64,000 nucleotides of DNA from Bdellovibrio bacteriovorus (GCF_001592735.1 NZ_LUKE01000003.1:1-64000), one strand, 5' to 3'; positions 1 to 8,619 are shown, numbered from the stretch's first letter. Notes: generated from the sequence alone by a model not told the origin. Numbers and translations are program-made.

Positions 1-1
1 T

Positions 2-1204
2 AAGCCGGGCGGTGCGGCGGGTCTTTACGGCGCTGGTGGCGGCGGCGGCGGTGAAGAGGGTATGCAATCAGGCTCTCCTGGCGGAGCCGGAGCTCAAGGT
101 ATTTGTCGTGTGTGGTATCAACCAGCTCCGACGGAGCCTGACTTTATTCCAGATGCGATCGACTGGGCGAATTTTAACACCGCTTCTTCTGTGCAAACAA
201 TTACCGGCGTTTATCCAAGCATCAATCTTGAAATTTCAGCAGTGTACGGAACGGGAACTCCGACCATTGAATATCGTTTAAGTGGCGGTTCGTGGACGGC
301 CTTTACTCCTGGATCGCCGGCGACGTTAACCGCTGTGACGAACGGTGCGACGTTAGAGTTTCGAGTTTCAGGAACAGCCACCCACACAGCGACAATCACG
401 GTTAAAAATACTTCAAACAGCAATACTGTCTTAGATACTGTTGTAGGAACGGTCGTCGCACTTCCTCAAGAAATTCTGCTGACCTCGGGAACAAGTTGGA
501 CGGTGCCGGCGGATTGGAATAGTGCGAACAATACCATCGAATGTATTGGTGCCGGTGGACGCGGATATGCGCAAAATGGAACCAAAGGCGGCGGCGGTGG
601 TGGTGGTGGAGCATACTCTAAAATCACAAATCTTTCGTTAACTGCGGGAGCTAATATCACCTATCAAATCGGCTTGGCCAATGGAACTGTGACAGCGACA
701 GGAACCGCCCATTCCTGGTTTAACGGAACGTCTCTAAGTGCCGCTTCTATTTCTGCTGCGGGCGGAACGTCGCCTACCAGTAATACGGGTGGTGCTGGTG
801 GCCTTGCATCTAATAGCGTGGGAACAGTGAAGTACAACGGTGGTACTGGTGGTACAGCCGATGACTCCGGCGGTGGCGGCGGCGGGGCTGGTGGTCCCAA
901 TGGCGCAGGAGCTAACGGAGGTGCCGGTGGAGCCACTCGTGGTGGTCTGGGTGGCGCGGCGGGTGCGGGTTCCGGTGGCAGTGCAGGTGCTCGGGGTGAC
1001 GAAGATCTTCCTGGTGGTGCCGGGGGTACTGGCGCTGAATGGACAACGGCGGGATCTGGCGGCGGTGGTGGCGGCGGCGGCGCCGGCAATGGTCTTGGTG
1101 GAGCTGGTGGAGTTTATGGTGGTGGATCCGGAGGCTCCGGAGACTTCATCACCACCCGATCCAACGGTGGTAATGGCGTCTGCCGCATCTATTACGTGCC
1201 TTAA
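2..1204 (+). CDS. Glycine-rich phage-tail-fibre-like protein (5' end outside the window)
   Basis: The frame is open from the window edge, so the N-terminus is missing; 400 residues are visible. It starts inside a glycine-rich stretch ending in GAQGICRVWYQP. A beta-rich, Thr/Ser-rich segment follows (about residues 45-155), then a second glycine-rich block of about 235 residues ending in GNGVCRIYYVP. The two ends match in pattern (G-x-C-R-[IV]-x-Y-x-P), so the glycine-rich module is tandemly repeated. The stretch around TSGTSWTVPADWNSANN resembles the glycine-rich domain found at the tips of phage tail fibres and in bacterial adhesin-like proteins (family knowledge). The likely role is a surface or secreted adhesin; a phage origin is possible, but no other phage gene is visible. 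Confidence 0.75.
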   Translation, partial: KPGGAAGLYGAGGGGGGEEGMQSGSPGGAGAQGICRVWYQPAPTEPDFIPDAIDWANFNTASSVQTITGVYPSINLEISAVYGTGTPTIEYRLSGGSWTAFTPGSPATLTAVTNGATLEFRVSGTATHTATITVKNTSNSNTVLDTVVGTVVALPQEILLTSGTSWTVPADWNSANNTIECIGAGGRGYAQNGTKGGGGGGGGAYSKITNLSLTAGANITYQIGLANGTVTATGTAHSWFNGTSLSAASISAAGGTSPTSNTGGAGGLASNSVGTVKYNGGTGGTADDSGGGGGGAGGPNGAGANGGAGGATRGGLGGAAGAGSGGSAGARGDEDLPGGAGGTGAEWTTAGSGGGGGGGGAGNGLGGAGGVYGGGSGGSGDFITTRSNGGNGVCRIYYVP

Positions 1205-1246
1205 ACGTCACCAAGAACACATTTTAAACAGTGAACCACCTTCTGC

Positions 1247-1267
1247 ACGCCGTATATTTTACGGCGT
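1247..1267. terminator. Hairpin after the glycine-rich gene
   Basis: A perfect 7-bp stem (ACGCCGT / ACGGCGT) with a 7-base loop lies 43 bases past the stop codon. No run of T follows it, so it is either a weak terminator or a protective 3' hairpin. Confidence 0.35.
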
Positions 1268-1324
1268 TAGGTACGCGTTGTGCACCTTTGGGCTCGATCA
1301 AGAAATGACCCTGAGGAGTTCCAA

Positions 1325-2815
1325 ATGAAGTTTATGTTTGCGACCGTGCTAGTGACTGCTTCTTTTCTGTTACAAGCGTGCTCAGAGCGCTCGGCCGAGA
1401 GGGGCGACCTTGAAACTGCCGATAAATTTGGCATTGCGGGTGGCCAGAGTGTGGCCGATGATGATATTTTAGCCGCTTCGACCGTCGCCCTTCGCCTTAA
1501 GAACGAGGGGCGTATGATTCCCATTTGTACTGGGACACTTATTTCAGATAGCATCATCCTCACAGCAGCCCACTGCGTGGACACAATGGAAGGAAAAAAT
1601 CTTAGCGACGAAATGGATGTCGCATTTGATTCCGACGCCAACTCTCAGGAATCGGCGCGAGCAGAGATCGCTAAGATCTTGATACACCCGGCCTATCAAA
1701 GCATTGATGACCGAAATCAGCAATTCATACAAAAATGTGATTTCGCTAATTGCGAAGAGGACTATGATAAAACAGGTCACTTCGACTTGGCCCTTATTCT
1801 GCTAGCGTCACCCGCGCCGGCGAAAAAGATTCCGACTCGGTTAAATTTGGATTTCAACAAACAAAGTTTTAAGGGCACGATTTTAGGATATGGTCAGCAA
1901 AATCCCCAATATCCCGTCGGTGAAAAAGTTTTCGGGACACTTAAAACTTTGGACATCGAAGCCAAATTATCAACGCACAAAACATTTATCGAAGTGATTT
2001 CGAAAAAAGGTCAAGGAGCTTGCCCAGGTGATTCGGGCGGCCCCCTTTTTGTAAACGAGAACGGACAGTGGTCTCAAATCGGAGTTACGGGCCACGCAGC
2101 GATTGCGGTTGAGAATGAGGATTACGCCTGTTACGCAAAAACTGTTAACTACACCGGACTTTCAAAAGCAAAGGACTGGTTGTTAAATGCGAAGCAAAAT
2201 ATTTCAGATCAAAAAGTGACTTTTAAGGGGCCAGCGAAAGCAAAAATACAGGCGGAAAAAAGCCAAGGCCAAAAAATCTTAAATTCCACTCGTTGGTTGG
2301 GCCAGCGCTTAGATAAAATTAAGGCCACTTGTAAAAGTGCGAATGGAAAAATTCGTAGTTCGGTTGAATTTGTGAGCTCTTCATGGTCCAGCAAAAAACT
2401 TGAGATTGTAGGATCAATTCGAAGCAGCGTCTTCGCTGAGGGAAAAAATGTTTCCTTTAAACCTGATCCAGATCATCCTAAAGACGTTGGTGGGTCGATA
2501 TTCCTAGAACAAGACTATCGTGCGGCTATATCAGCTCAGGAGGCCAAAAAGAGCGACATCGAAATCTTAAAGGCGCTGCTTGGAACGAAGCCGTCAGTCA
2601 CGTTGGGAGCAAGCGTCGATAGTACAATTATTTCTGTTGATGAGACGTATTTCGAGCTCGTCACTAAAAGCCGTGACACTCTGGTTTACCGCTCTGCTCT
2701 TGGGCCTGCGACCTATAGTCGTTATATTCCATTGACTGAAGATCATCCCGATAGTGGATCATTTTCGGATAGCGCAATTCAACTTCAGTGTGAGATCAGT
2801 TTTAAACTGAAATAA
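1325..2815 (+). CDS. Trypsin-like serine protease, lipoprotein
   Basis: A 496-residue chymotrypsin-fold (S1) protease anchored as a lipoprotein. The start at 1325 is preferred over one 45 bases upstream because GAGGAG precedes it and it begins a clean signal peptide with a lipobox (LLQAC, Cys19). The catalytic triad is visible: His83 in LTAAHC, Asp154 in HFDLAL and Ser237 in GDSGGP. The protease domain covers about residues 36-295. A C-terminal extension of about 200 residues follows that I do not recognise. Secreted S1 proteases are typical of predatory bacteria. It appears to be a single-gene unit, with a tRNA gene on the opposite strand downstream. Confidence 0.9.
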   Translation: MKFMFATVLVTASFLLQACSERSAERGDLETADKFGIAGGQSVADDDILAASTVALRLKNEGRMIPICTGTLISDSIILTAAHCVDTMEGKNLSDEMDVAFDSDANSQESARAEIAKILIHPAYQSIDDRNQQFIQKCDFANCEEDYDKTGHFDLALILLASPAPAKKIPTRLNLDFNKQSFKGTILGYGQQNPQYPVGEKVFGTLKTLDIEAKLSTHKTFIEVISKKGQGACPGDSGGPLFVNENGQWSQIGVTGHAAIAVENEDYACYAKTVNYTGLSKAKDWLLNAKQNISDQKVTFKGPAKAKIQAEKSQGQKILNSTRWLGQRLDKIKATCKSANGKIRSSVEFVSSSWSSKKLEIVGSIRSSVFAEGKNVSFKPDPDHPKDVGGSIFLEQDYRAAISAQEAKKSDIEILKALLGTKPSVTLGASVDSTIISVDETYFELVTKSRDTLVYRSALGPATYSRYIPLTEDHPDSGSFSDSAIQLQCEISFKLK

Positions 2816-2868
2816 AAGATGATTTCGAAATGGCGCTCGAACCTCGTGGTTCGAGTTAGCTTGGGCAT

Positions 2869-2951
2869 TGGTGCGCGGAGAGGGACTTGAACCCTCACGC
2901 TTGCGCATACGCCCCTCAAACGTACGTGTCTACCAATTCCACCATCCGCGC
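2869..2951 (-). tRNA. tRNA-Leu(GAG)
   Basis: The minus strand folds as a class II tRNA. The acceptor stem is GCGCGGA/TCCGCGC with discriminator A and an encoded CCA. The anticodon stem is TACGT/GCGTA with loop TTGAGGG (anticodon GAG, reading CUC and CUU). There is a long variable arm, and the T-arm is GAGGG TTCAAGT CCCTC. It is 83 nt including CCA. Confidence 0.95.
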
Positions 2952-3220
2952 GCACCTATAAGAACTTTTGATAGAGGGAACTAAGACTTTCTTATAAAGG
3001 CCCGTCAGAGTCAATAGGATGGCCTTCGCGTTGACCTGGACGCCTCGCAAAAAAATAATCAGGAATTGCCGTAAAAAATAGCAAAAATCTTTTAACCCCC
3101 ACCATAGGGGTGATCGTCATATCAATAAGAGCATGGACGCTCTTACAAGGAAAACAGGGGACGCTAGGATGGCACTTTCTGATTTCTTAGGCCAGGGAGG
3201 GCCGAATAAAGGAGAAGAAC
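2952..3220. other. Intergenic region between tRNA-Leu and a small membrane ORF
   Basis: No convincing full-size gene is seen. It holds the tRNA promoter region (minus strand) and, near 3129-3146, a small hairpin (AAGAGC / GCTCTT). A 19-codon open frame at 3169-3228 overlaps the start of the next small ORF and could be a leader peptide; its ribosome-binding site is poor. Confidence 0.4.
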
Positions 3221-3358
3221 ATGACTGATTTAAATGATGTTGTGATGTTCTGCCTCTTCTACTCAGGGGTTGTGGTCTCTGCGCTATGGATGACAATCGC
3301 GCAAAGACCCATACCGGTAGAAGCGAAGGAACAAAGCAGTTCCAAACGAAGATATTAA
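3221..3358 (+). CDS. Small single-pass membrane protein (45 aa)
   Basis: ATG is preceded by AAAGGAG at a normal distance. The 45-residue product has an acidic N-terminus, one hydrophobic segment (about residues 7-26) and a basic, Ser-rich tail ending KRRY. A strong terminator follows about 50 bases past the stop. The size and layout fit small membrane subunits or regulators, but I recognise no family. The good Shine-Dalgarno sequence and the downstream terminator are the main support that it is translated. Confidence 0.5.
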   Translation: MTDLNDVVMFCLFYSGVVVSALWMTIAQRPIPVEAKEQSSSKRRY

Positions 3359-3410
3359 AATTTAATTTTTTGCAGTCTTAAGAGGGTTTGGTGGTTCCCC
3401 TCTTTGGCTG

Positions 3411-3437
3411 GGGGGCCGATAAGGCCCCCATTTTTTT
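3411..3437 (+). terminator. Rho-independent terminator
   Basis: Stem GGGGGCC / GGCCCCC with loop GATAA, followed by seven T. A second, weaker hairpin (AAGAGGG / CCCTCTT) lies just upstream. Confidence 0.85.
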
Positions 3438-3443
3438 GACCTT

Positions 3444-3707
3444 TTACTTCCAACGATAAGCTAAAGCGGAAAGGGAAATTCCAATAGCCCAAATAGCAAT
3501 TGGATCCATGGTGAAAAGCTGATAGGCCATCATGGCCACACCCACCCACATCAGTTTAATATTTCCTTCTTTGCGGGCTTTGCGAAATATCCAAACGCCT
3601 AAGATCCCGAAAATCAATCCGCCCACAATCGTCCATGGCGATATACTAAAAAGCATTTCTAAATTACGGCGATTCAGTTCATCAAGAGCTTGAATGTTTT
3701 CTTCCAT
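3444..3707 (-). CDS. Small inner-membrane protein of unknown function
   Basis: 87 residues. The N-terminal 20 residues are charged and helical (MEENIQALDELNRRN). Hydrophobic segments follow at about 24-41 and 50-82 (two or three membrane spans), separated by a basic loop FRKARKEGN. Small proteins of this layout are common and often unnamed; no family is recognised. It is convergent with the small ORF at 3221 and monocistronic. Confidence 0.75.
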   Translation of the reverse strand: MEENIQALDELNRRNLEMLFSISPWTIVGGLIFGILGVWIFRKARKEGNIKLMWVGVAMMAYQLFTMDPIAIWAIGISLSALAYRWK

Positions 3708-3805
3708 GCACCTATCTCAGCATGGGCATTGTCAGGCAGCAAGTGATTAAAAGTTAGCCTCGAAAAAGAAATCAAGTTAACGTTAGGATCTTCAAGGAGC
3801 ATGTC

Positions 3806-4538
3806 ATGAAATATCTTGTTGGGGCTTCGATAGTCTTTTTAACTTCTTTAGTGGGATGTTCAACGCCAGTAAAGAAAACGGTTTCCACACCAAAAGTTCA
3901 AGGTGGTCATGCGGATGTGAATGGCATCAAGATGTATTACGAAATTCATGGCGATAAGCCGGGGACACCCCTGGTACTTTTACATGGCGGAGGATCGAGC
4001 ATCGACGTCACTTACAGCAAAGTGCTGCCTTTTTTTAGTGCCCAACGCAAAGTGATTGCCCTGGATGAACAGGGGCATGGCCGCAGCAGTGATCGTCCCG
4101 GACCGGTGGTTTTTGAAACCTCTGCCGATGATGTCGCCGCAAGATGGATTTTTTGAATATTTGAATAAGACCGATTTTTCACAGATGCCGCAGCCGTTAA
4201 AGGAGGCATTCTTAAAAATAAATCCAGATCCCGCCAAACTCAAAATCATGCATGATAAGGATTTAGCGCGCATTCGGGGATTTAAGGATATTCCGGATAA
4301 GTCCATGAGGTCAATTAAAGCGCCAACCTTGTTTGTCAGTGGCGATCGCGATGTTTCAAAAATAGAGCATCTTGTGGATCTTACCAAGTCTGTCAAGGGA
4401 TCTCGTCTGTTGGTCATCCCGGGAGGTCATGGCGATTTCCTAGGTGAATTGGTTATGGCCCATGGTGAAAGCGGTATGCCTCAGTTTACTGCGGGCATGA
4501 TCAATACGTTTTTAGACCAGAGTGAGCTTTTGGAATAA
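3806..4538 (+). pseudogene. Alpha/beta hydrolase lipoprotein, disrupted by an internal deletion and frameshift
   Basis: The first frame (3806-4156) encodes a signal peptide with lipobox (LVGC), then the start of an alpha/beta hydrolase: HGGGSS oxyanion loop and DEQGHGRSSDRP. After SADDVAA it runs into a stop. The second frame, open from about 4056 to 4538, continues the same protein from FFEYLNKTDFSQMPQPL to the end, including the SGDRDV (Asp) and GGHGDF (His) regions. The segment between, which in this family carries the GxSxG nucleophile elbow, is absent. About 60 codons seem to be deleted at around 4137-4150, shifting frame. The nucleophile Ser is lost, so no active hydrolase is expected. 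Confidence 0.8.
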
Positions 4539-4540
4539 AA

Positions 4541-4570
4541 AAAGAGAAGCTTATAAGGCTTCTCTTTTTT
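4541..4570. terminator. Bidirectional terminator
   Basis: Stem AGAGAAGC / GCTTCTCT with loop TTATAA, flanked by A and T runs. It can serve both the pseudogene on the plus strand and the convergent gene on the minus strand. Confidence 0.85.
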
Positions 4571-4595
4571 GAACGTTTAATTTTTAAATCAAAAA

Positions 4596-5006
4596 CTAAA
4601 GTTTGATATCCAAAGTGATGTAATCAACGTCCACTTGGCCGAAAGATTTTTCGATAGCATCGTAACGTTCAGAAACTTGATAAGCTTGGAATGAAACATC
4701 TAAAACAACGCTGTTGTCTTTGTTAGCTTGGCCCACCAAGAAGGCGCCTGAGTTTTGAAGAGCTAGGCGTACAAGACCTTTTTCGTCCACTTCGAATTTA
4801 CCTGTAAGGTTTTGGTTCACGCTGACAGTGTAAAGGCTATTAGTTTGAATGACTCCTGAAGTTAAAGTGCCAGTGGCGTAAACTTTAGCTGTTTCTTGGT
4901 TGTAAGACAAAGCCACACCGTGGATAGGTGTTTTCGTGATTTGTGCTGCCATTGCAAGGGAGCTAAAAGAAAGAGCGATTGAAGCCAATAAAACTTTAAG
5001 TGTCAT
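4596..5006 (-). CDS. Secreted protein of unknown function
   Basis: The 136-residue product begins MTLKVLLASIALSFSSLAMA, a classical signal peptide with an AMA cleavage site. The start at 5006 is chosen because AGGAG sits just upstream; an upstream in-frame ATG at 5036 would spoil the signal peptide. The mature part is beta-strand-like and low in Cys, with no motif I recognise. It resembles small periplasmic or secreted Bdellovibrio proteins of unknown role. Confidence 0.8.
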   Translation of the reverse strand: MTLKVLLASIALSFSSLAMAAQITKTPIHGVALSYNQETAKVYATGTLTSGVIQTNSLYTVSVNQNLTGKFEVDEKGLVRLALQNSGAFLVGQANKDNSVVLDVSFQAYQVSERYDAIEKSFGQVDVDYITLDIKL

Positions 5007-5073
5007 AAATATCTCCTGGTGTTTAGAAGGGCCCACTTCTACCTAAAAAACCCAGAATCGCCTATTAAAATCT

Positions 5074-5097
5074 TAAAAAAAGGGCCCGGAAGGGCCC
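5074..5097 (-). terminator. Terminator for the 5109-7680 minus-strand genes
   Basis: On the minus strand GGGCCC-TTCC-GGGCCC is followed by seven T. Confidence 0.75.
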
Positions 5098-5108
5098 ATT
5101 TTGAACAT

Positions 5109-5507
5109 TTAACGAGAAAGAGTCGGACTTTGCTGCTGCTGTTGCGGCTGAGTTTGTAATTGTTGCTGGCGTAATTGTAAATCACGACGGTATTGCTCTT
5201 GATTGTCGCGAATGGAGTTCTGTTGGCGTTCAATCTCATTTTGTCCTTGCAGCAAGGGTGAAGTCGGCGAAGTCGAAGGGGAGTTGGTAGGTCCTTGTTG
5301 AGTTCCCAATCCGGATGAACTTGAAGGCAATGTTGTTGATGGCATTGCCGTTGTACCCGTGGAACTTGGTGCGGTCCCAATGCTGCCGCCCGCAGCGCCA
5401 GTGCCGATATTTCCACCCGCACTTGAGCCACCGGCTCCGCCGCTTTGAGCGTGGCTTAAGTTTAAAGCTCCTAATAAAGTCAGACAGATCACTAACGATG
5501 TTTTCAT
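5109..5507 (-). CDS. Secreted low-complexity Gly/Ser/Thr- and Gln-rich protein
   Basis: 132 residues with signal peptide (about residues 1-20, ending SHAQ). Residues 21-85 are rich in Gly, Ser, Thr and Pro; residues 88-132 are rich in Gln and Arg with a charged helix (EIERQQNSIRDNQEQYRRD). It is probably disordered in the periplasm or outside the cell. AAGGAGG lies upstream of the start. Its ATG overlaps the stop of the FAD-Rieske gene as ATGA, so the two are probably translationally coupled. Confidence 0.75.
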   Translation of the reverse strand: MKTSLVICLTLLGALNLSHAQSGGAGGSSAGGNIGTGAAGGSIGTAPSSTGTTAMPSTTLPSSSSGLGTQQGPTNSPSTSPTSPLLQGQNEIERQQNSIRDNQEQYRRDLQLRQQQLQTQPQQQQQSPTLSR

Positions 5508-7078
5508 AAAACCTCCTTAGGTTTTTCAGAGTCATTTAAGGCTTGAATTTCATCGGAAGACGTCACTTCTGTCGGGCGTAAATCTTCAATGGCGGGGCCA
5601 TTGAGAACTTCGCCGGTGGCAGCGAATCGTGATCCGTGACAAGGGCAGTCCCACGTTTTTTCGGCTTGGTTCCAGTGCACAACGCCACCCAAGTGAGGAC
5701 ACACCGCACTCATGGCGTGAATTTTATTGTTCTGATCGCAGTACAAAGCAACCGGAGATCCTTTGTGGCGGGTCAATGTTCCTTCGCCAGGTAAAAGCGA
5801 GTCTTTGGCAATTTCATCTTCCAGATAAAACCAATCCAGATATTGTACAAAGGTGTTCGCGGTTTCGCTAATAAGGTCACGAGCACCCCGCGCTTTTAAA
5901 CGAACCGGAGAATAAAGTTCTTCCCATTCATTCGGAGCGCCATCGATAAGGTCACGAAAGATCATGGCGGCAATGGCCGCATGAGTCAGCCCGTGCCCGG
6001 AATCACCGGTGCACATATAAATATGTTCTTGCCCGGGGCTCCGCCCTATATAAGCAAGTCCATCTACGGGTTCAATGATTTGGCCTGACCACTTCATTGA
6101 GACCGGGACTGTCATATCAAGGGCATGTCGCGCCCAGATTTCTAAATCGGAAAATCGTTGTTCCGGATTATTATCTTGTCCCACACGGCGATCTTGTCCA
6201 CCGACTAAGACCGTGTCTTTGTCTTCCGAGGTTCCGGGGATGAGTCGGACGTAGTGATACGGATCTTGCGTGTCCCACATCAAGTAATCAGGAAAGCTTC
6301 CGGCTTGCACTTCAAAGCCTATGACATAGCTGCGATAGGCGGCATCTTTAGTGGGAAAAACAAATCGATCGTGGATCGGGATATGAGTCGCCACGATGAT
6401 GTTTTTAGCATAGACAAAAAAACCCTGCGCGGTTTTGATAAACGGTTTATCGCCGCCTCCAATACCCACGGCTTTAGTGAGGGTGTAAATCTCTCCGCCC
6501 ATGCGTTCGATCGCTGTCCATAAGCCGCGTAAGAATTTAAGGGCATGGATGCGTGCTTGGTTGGGATATTCAATCGCGGGCCCTAAATCTGAAAAAAGAG
6601 GATTGCGGTGCAAAAAGCGAATGCCCTCGAAACCTATTTTTTGCGAGGCGGCCCATTCTTTGTTTAAGGTTTTTTGGGATTCTTGTTTTTCAAAAAGATA
6701 ACCTTTGATTCTACGAAAATCACAATCGATGCCTTCTTCTTCGATGATCTTTTCAATCAACGAAATCGCATCCGCATGGCTTTGCACAGCTTTCTTTGCG
6801 CCCTCGACGCCAAAAAGTTTGATAAGTTCGTCAATACCCTCGTCCAAAACGTTAGAAAGATGTGCGCTCGTATGTGCGGTTTCGTTTTCTCCAAAAGGTT
6901 CTTTATCGATCATGACGACTTGATGTCCATGCTTCAGCAAGATATAGGCACTTAATGATCCGGCAATCCCACCACCGACAACACACACATCGGTGTGCCG
7001 GTCCGCACTTAACGGTAAAGTGACGGGGGGCTCGATTTCTTGCCAGTAAGAGCGTGTATTTTGCTGAAGATGGAACAT
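5504..7078 (-). CDS. FAD-dependent oxidoreductase with C-terminal Rieske domain
   Basis: 524 residues. The N-terminus has a dinucleotide-binding motif (VVGGGIAGSLSA, about residue 33) of the DAO/glycine-oxidase-like superfamily. The C-terminal ~100 residues form a Rieske [2Fe-2S] domain with ligands Cys460, His462, Cys478 and His481 (CPHLGG and CPCHGS). The architecture matches Bacillus YhfW-type proteins, whose substrate is not established. It is upstream of, and coupled to, the secreted low-complexity gene, and just downstream of the DJ-1-like gene. The context (stress proteins) suggests a redox or detoxification role, which is inference. Confidence 0.9.
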   Translation of the reverse strand: MFHLQQNTRSYWQEIEPPVTLPLSADRHTDVCVVGGGIAGSLSAYILLKHGHQVVMIDKEPFGENETAHTSAHLSNVLDEGIDELIKLFGVEGAKKAVQSHADAISLIEKIIEEEGIDCDFRRIKGYLFEKQESQKTLNKEWAASQKIGFEGIRFLHRNPLFSDLGPAIEYPNQARIHALKFLRGLWTAIERMGGEIYTLTKAVGIGGGDKPFIKTAQGFFVYAKNIIVATHIPIHDRFVFPTKDAAYRSYVIGFEVQAGSFPDYLMWDTQDPYHYVRLIPGTSEDKDTVLVGGQDRRVGQDNNPEQRFSDLEIWARHALDMTVPVSMKWSGQIIEPVDGLAYIGRSPGQEHIYMCTGDSGHGLTHAAIAAMIFRDLIDGAPNEWEELYSPVRLKARGARDLISETANTFVQYLDWFYLEDEIAKDSLLPGEGTLTRHKGSPVALYCDQNNKIHAMSAVCPHLGGVVHWNQAEKTWDCPCHGSRFAATGEVLNGPAIEDLRPTEVTSSDEIQALNDSEKPKEVL

Positions 7079-7089
7079 ACAAAGTCCTC

Positions 7090-7680
7090 CTAGTGTTGCG
7101 AAGCGTGGCTAGATTGATCTGCCGATCTGCCGGTGTGGCGTCCTTCGGCGAACTCTTCAATCATTTTTTTATTAAATGCTGGAATGTCATCAGGTTTACG
7201 ACTTGTAACCAGGCCATTATCGGTTATGACTTCGGCATCATGCCAGTCTCCGCCGGCGTTGATGATGTCGGTTTTAACGGACGGGAACGAGGTCACACGG
7301 CGACCCGATAAAATTCCGGTCTCGATAAGGAGCTGTGGTCCGTGGCAAATAGCGGCGATGGGTTTTTCATCATCCACAAAGCTTTGCGCGAACGCCACCG
7401 CTTTTTCATCGTTGCGAAGTTTGTCGGGATTCATCACGCCTCCCGGTAGTAAAAGAGCGTCAAAATCTTCGGCGTCGGCTTCGTCTAAGGAAAGATCGAC
7501 GGCAATAGATTTTCCCCAATTTTTATCTTTCCATGCTTTGATTTCGCCTTTTTTAAGCGAAACCACAGTCGTTTGCGCACCGGCTTCATCCAGAGCTTTT
7601 TTGGGGTCAAATAATTCGGATTCTTCAAATCCGTCGGTAGCGAGAATTGCGACTTTTCGTCCTTTTAATGATTGTGCCAT
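7090..7680 (-). CDS. DJ-1/PfpI family protein (general stress protein 18-like)
   Basis: 196 residues, about the family length plus a short tail. The nucleophile elbow is AAICHGPQ with Cys112-His113, and the acidic partner lies in DGFEE (Glu19/20). This is the YhbO/PfpI branch, whose members act on glyoxal-type damage or as chaperone-like stress proteins; the activity is debated in the literature. A GGAGG-type ribosome-binding site precedes the start. It lies 11 bases upstream of the FAD-Rieske gene on the same strand, in a probable stress operon. The C-terminal 15 residues (SADQSSHASQH) are extra to the fold. Confidence 0.9.
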   Translation of the reverse strand: MAQSLKGRKVAILATDGFEESELFDPKKALDEAGAQTTVVSLKKGEIKAWKDKNWGKSIAVDLSLDEADAEDFDALLLPGGVMNPDKLRNDEKAVAFAQSFVDDEKPIAAICHGPQLLIETGILSGRRVTSFPSVKTDIINAGGDWHDAEVITDNGLVTSRKPDDIPAFNKKMIEEFAEGRHTGRSADQSSHASQH

Positions 7681-7734
7681 TGATTCCTCCTTGGCGTTAA
7701 AATTAAGGCGGCCCCCGAAGGAGCCGCTAAGAGA

Positions 7735-8619
7735 TTAATGGCCCGGTGTTGAACCCGAGCTTGACGATTTTTTCGTAGAGCTGGTGTTTACAGATCGATC
7801 ACGATTGCCGCTCCCAAAATCACCCCGATCAGAAACTTCAGAATCCATCGAACGTTTTACGCGGATGTTGTTAGTCACGTCTTTGACGCCAAAACATTGT
7901 TCCGCACAATCCTCGGCAAGATGTTTCATGCGACGTTCTGAGACGCTTCCGGTCAATGTGACTTCTCCGTCTTTAACTTCAACATCAATTTCATCGGCAT
8001 CGATTCCGGAGTGGCGAGTTAACATTTCGCAAACTTCTTCGCGGATGCGTTCATCAGAACGTTTAAAGTTTTTTGGACCACGTCCGTAATAGCTGTTGTC
8101 TTTTTCTGTTTCTTCAGACGGAGACCATGATCCTTGGGTCGCACCATAAGATGTTCCTTGGGACGTTCTTTCATTGCGAGTTGATTCCTGACGTCCATAA
8201 TCTTGGCGAGATCGACGTTGTTGGGGATGCATGCCGGTATCCCAGCTTGCTTGGCCTGAACTTGTCGTGCCGTAAGCACCTTGGCCCCGGCTGTAACGGT
8301 CTGAATCGTAAGACGAAGGCGTCGTGCGTTCCCGATCTGGGTTGTAGTTCGTCGAACCATAGTAGTTGTGATAGTTTTGATCGTAACGATAATGATCGTT
8401 ATAACCTCGGATATCTGACGAATCACGGCGGGAAGAATAATTTTCCTCATCGGTTTCGTTCCGGTAACCAGAGCGATCGTCCATTGGGTCTCGGTCATAC
8501 CAGTCACCACGTCCGCCAGCATTGCGTTCGCTATAACCATAGTCCCGATCTTGGTTGTTGCGATTTTGGTTTTGGTTATTTCTGTTTTGTCTTTCTCGGT
8601 CGAATCTTTGATTTCTCAT
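7735..8619 (-). CDS. BON-domain protein with long disordered Arg/Asn/Tyr-rich N-terminus
   Basis: 294 residues from the ATG at 8619, which has AAAGGAGG upstream; a longer frame to 8709 lacks such a site. Residues 1-190 are highly charged and low in complexity (repeated R, N, Y, D, S, Q; no signal peptide). Residues about 190-262 form a BON domain (DERIREEVCEMLTRHSGIDA... VTLTGSVSERRMKH). The tail is Ser/Gly-rich. BON domains bind phospholipid or other envelope partners and occur in OsmY-like stress proteins. The DJ-1-like gene lies downstream, 54 bases away. It may be a cytoplasmic protein tethering to membrane, which is inferred. Confidence 0.85.
   Translation of the reverse strand: MRNQRFDRERQNRNNQNQNRNNQDRDYGYSERNAGGRGDWYDRDPMDDRSGYRNETDEENYSSRRDSSDIRGYNDHYRYDQNYHNYYGSTNYNPDRERTTPSSYDSDRYSRGQGAYGTTSSGQASWDTGMHPQQRRSRQDYGRQESTRNERTSQGTSYGATQGSWSPSEETEKDNSYYGRGPKNFKRSDERIREEVCEMLTRHSGIDADEIDVEVKDGEVTLTGSVSERRMKHLAEDCAEQCFGVKDVTNNIRVKRSMDSEVSDRGDFGSGNRDRSVNTSSTKKSSSSGSTPGH

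Noticed and set aside
664-1089. Pro-rich open frame on the minus strand
   Set aside because: It is the antisense of the glycine-rich repeat (GGN codons read as NCC), with no start signal.
840-1328. Val/Ala-rich plus-strand frame inside the glycine-rich gene
   Set aside because: Frame-shifted shadow of the GGT/GGC repeats.
1-4600. Prophage at the left edge
   Set aside because: Only the glycine-rich protein hints at phage; its neighbours are a protease, a tRNA and unrelated small genes. A tRNA is a common attachment site, but no integrase or att repeat is visible.
7133-7738. 201-codon plus-strand frame opposite the DJ-1-like gene
   Set aside because: Lies fully antisense to a well-supported gene; Ser/Arg-rich text with no family resemblance.
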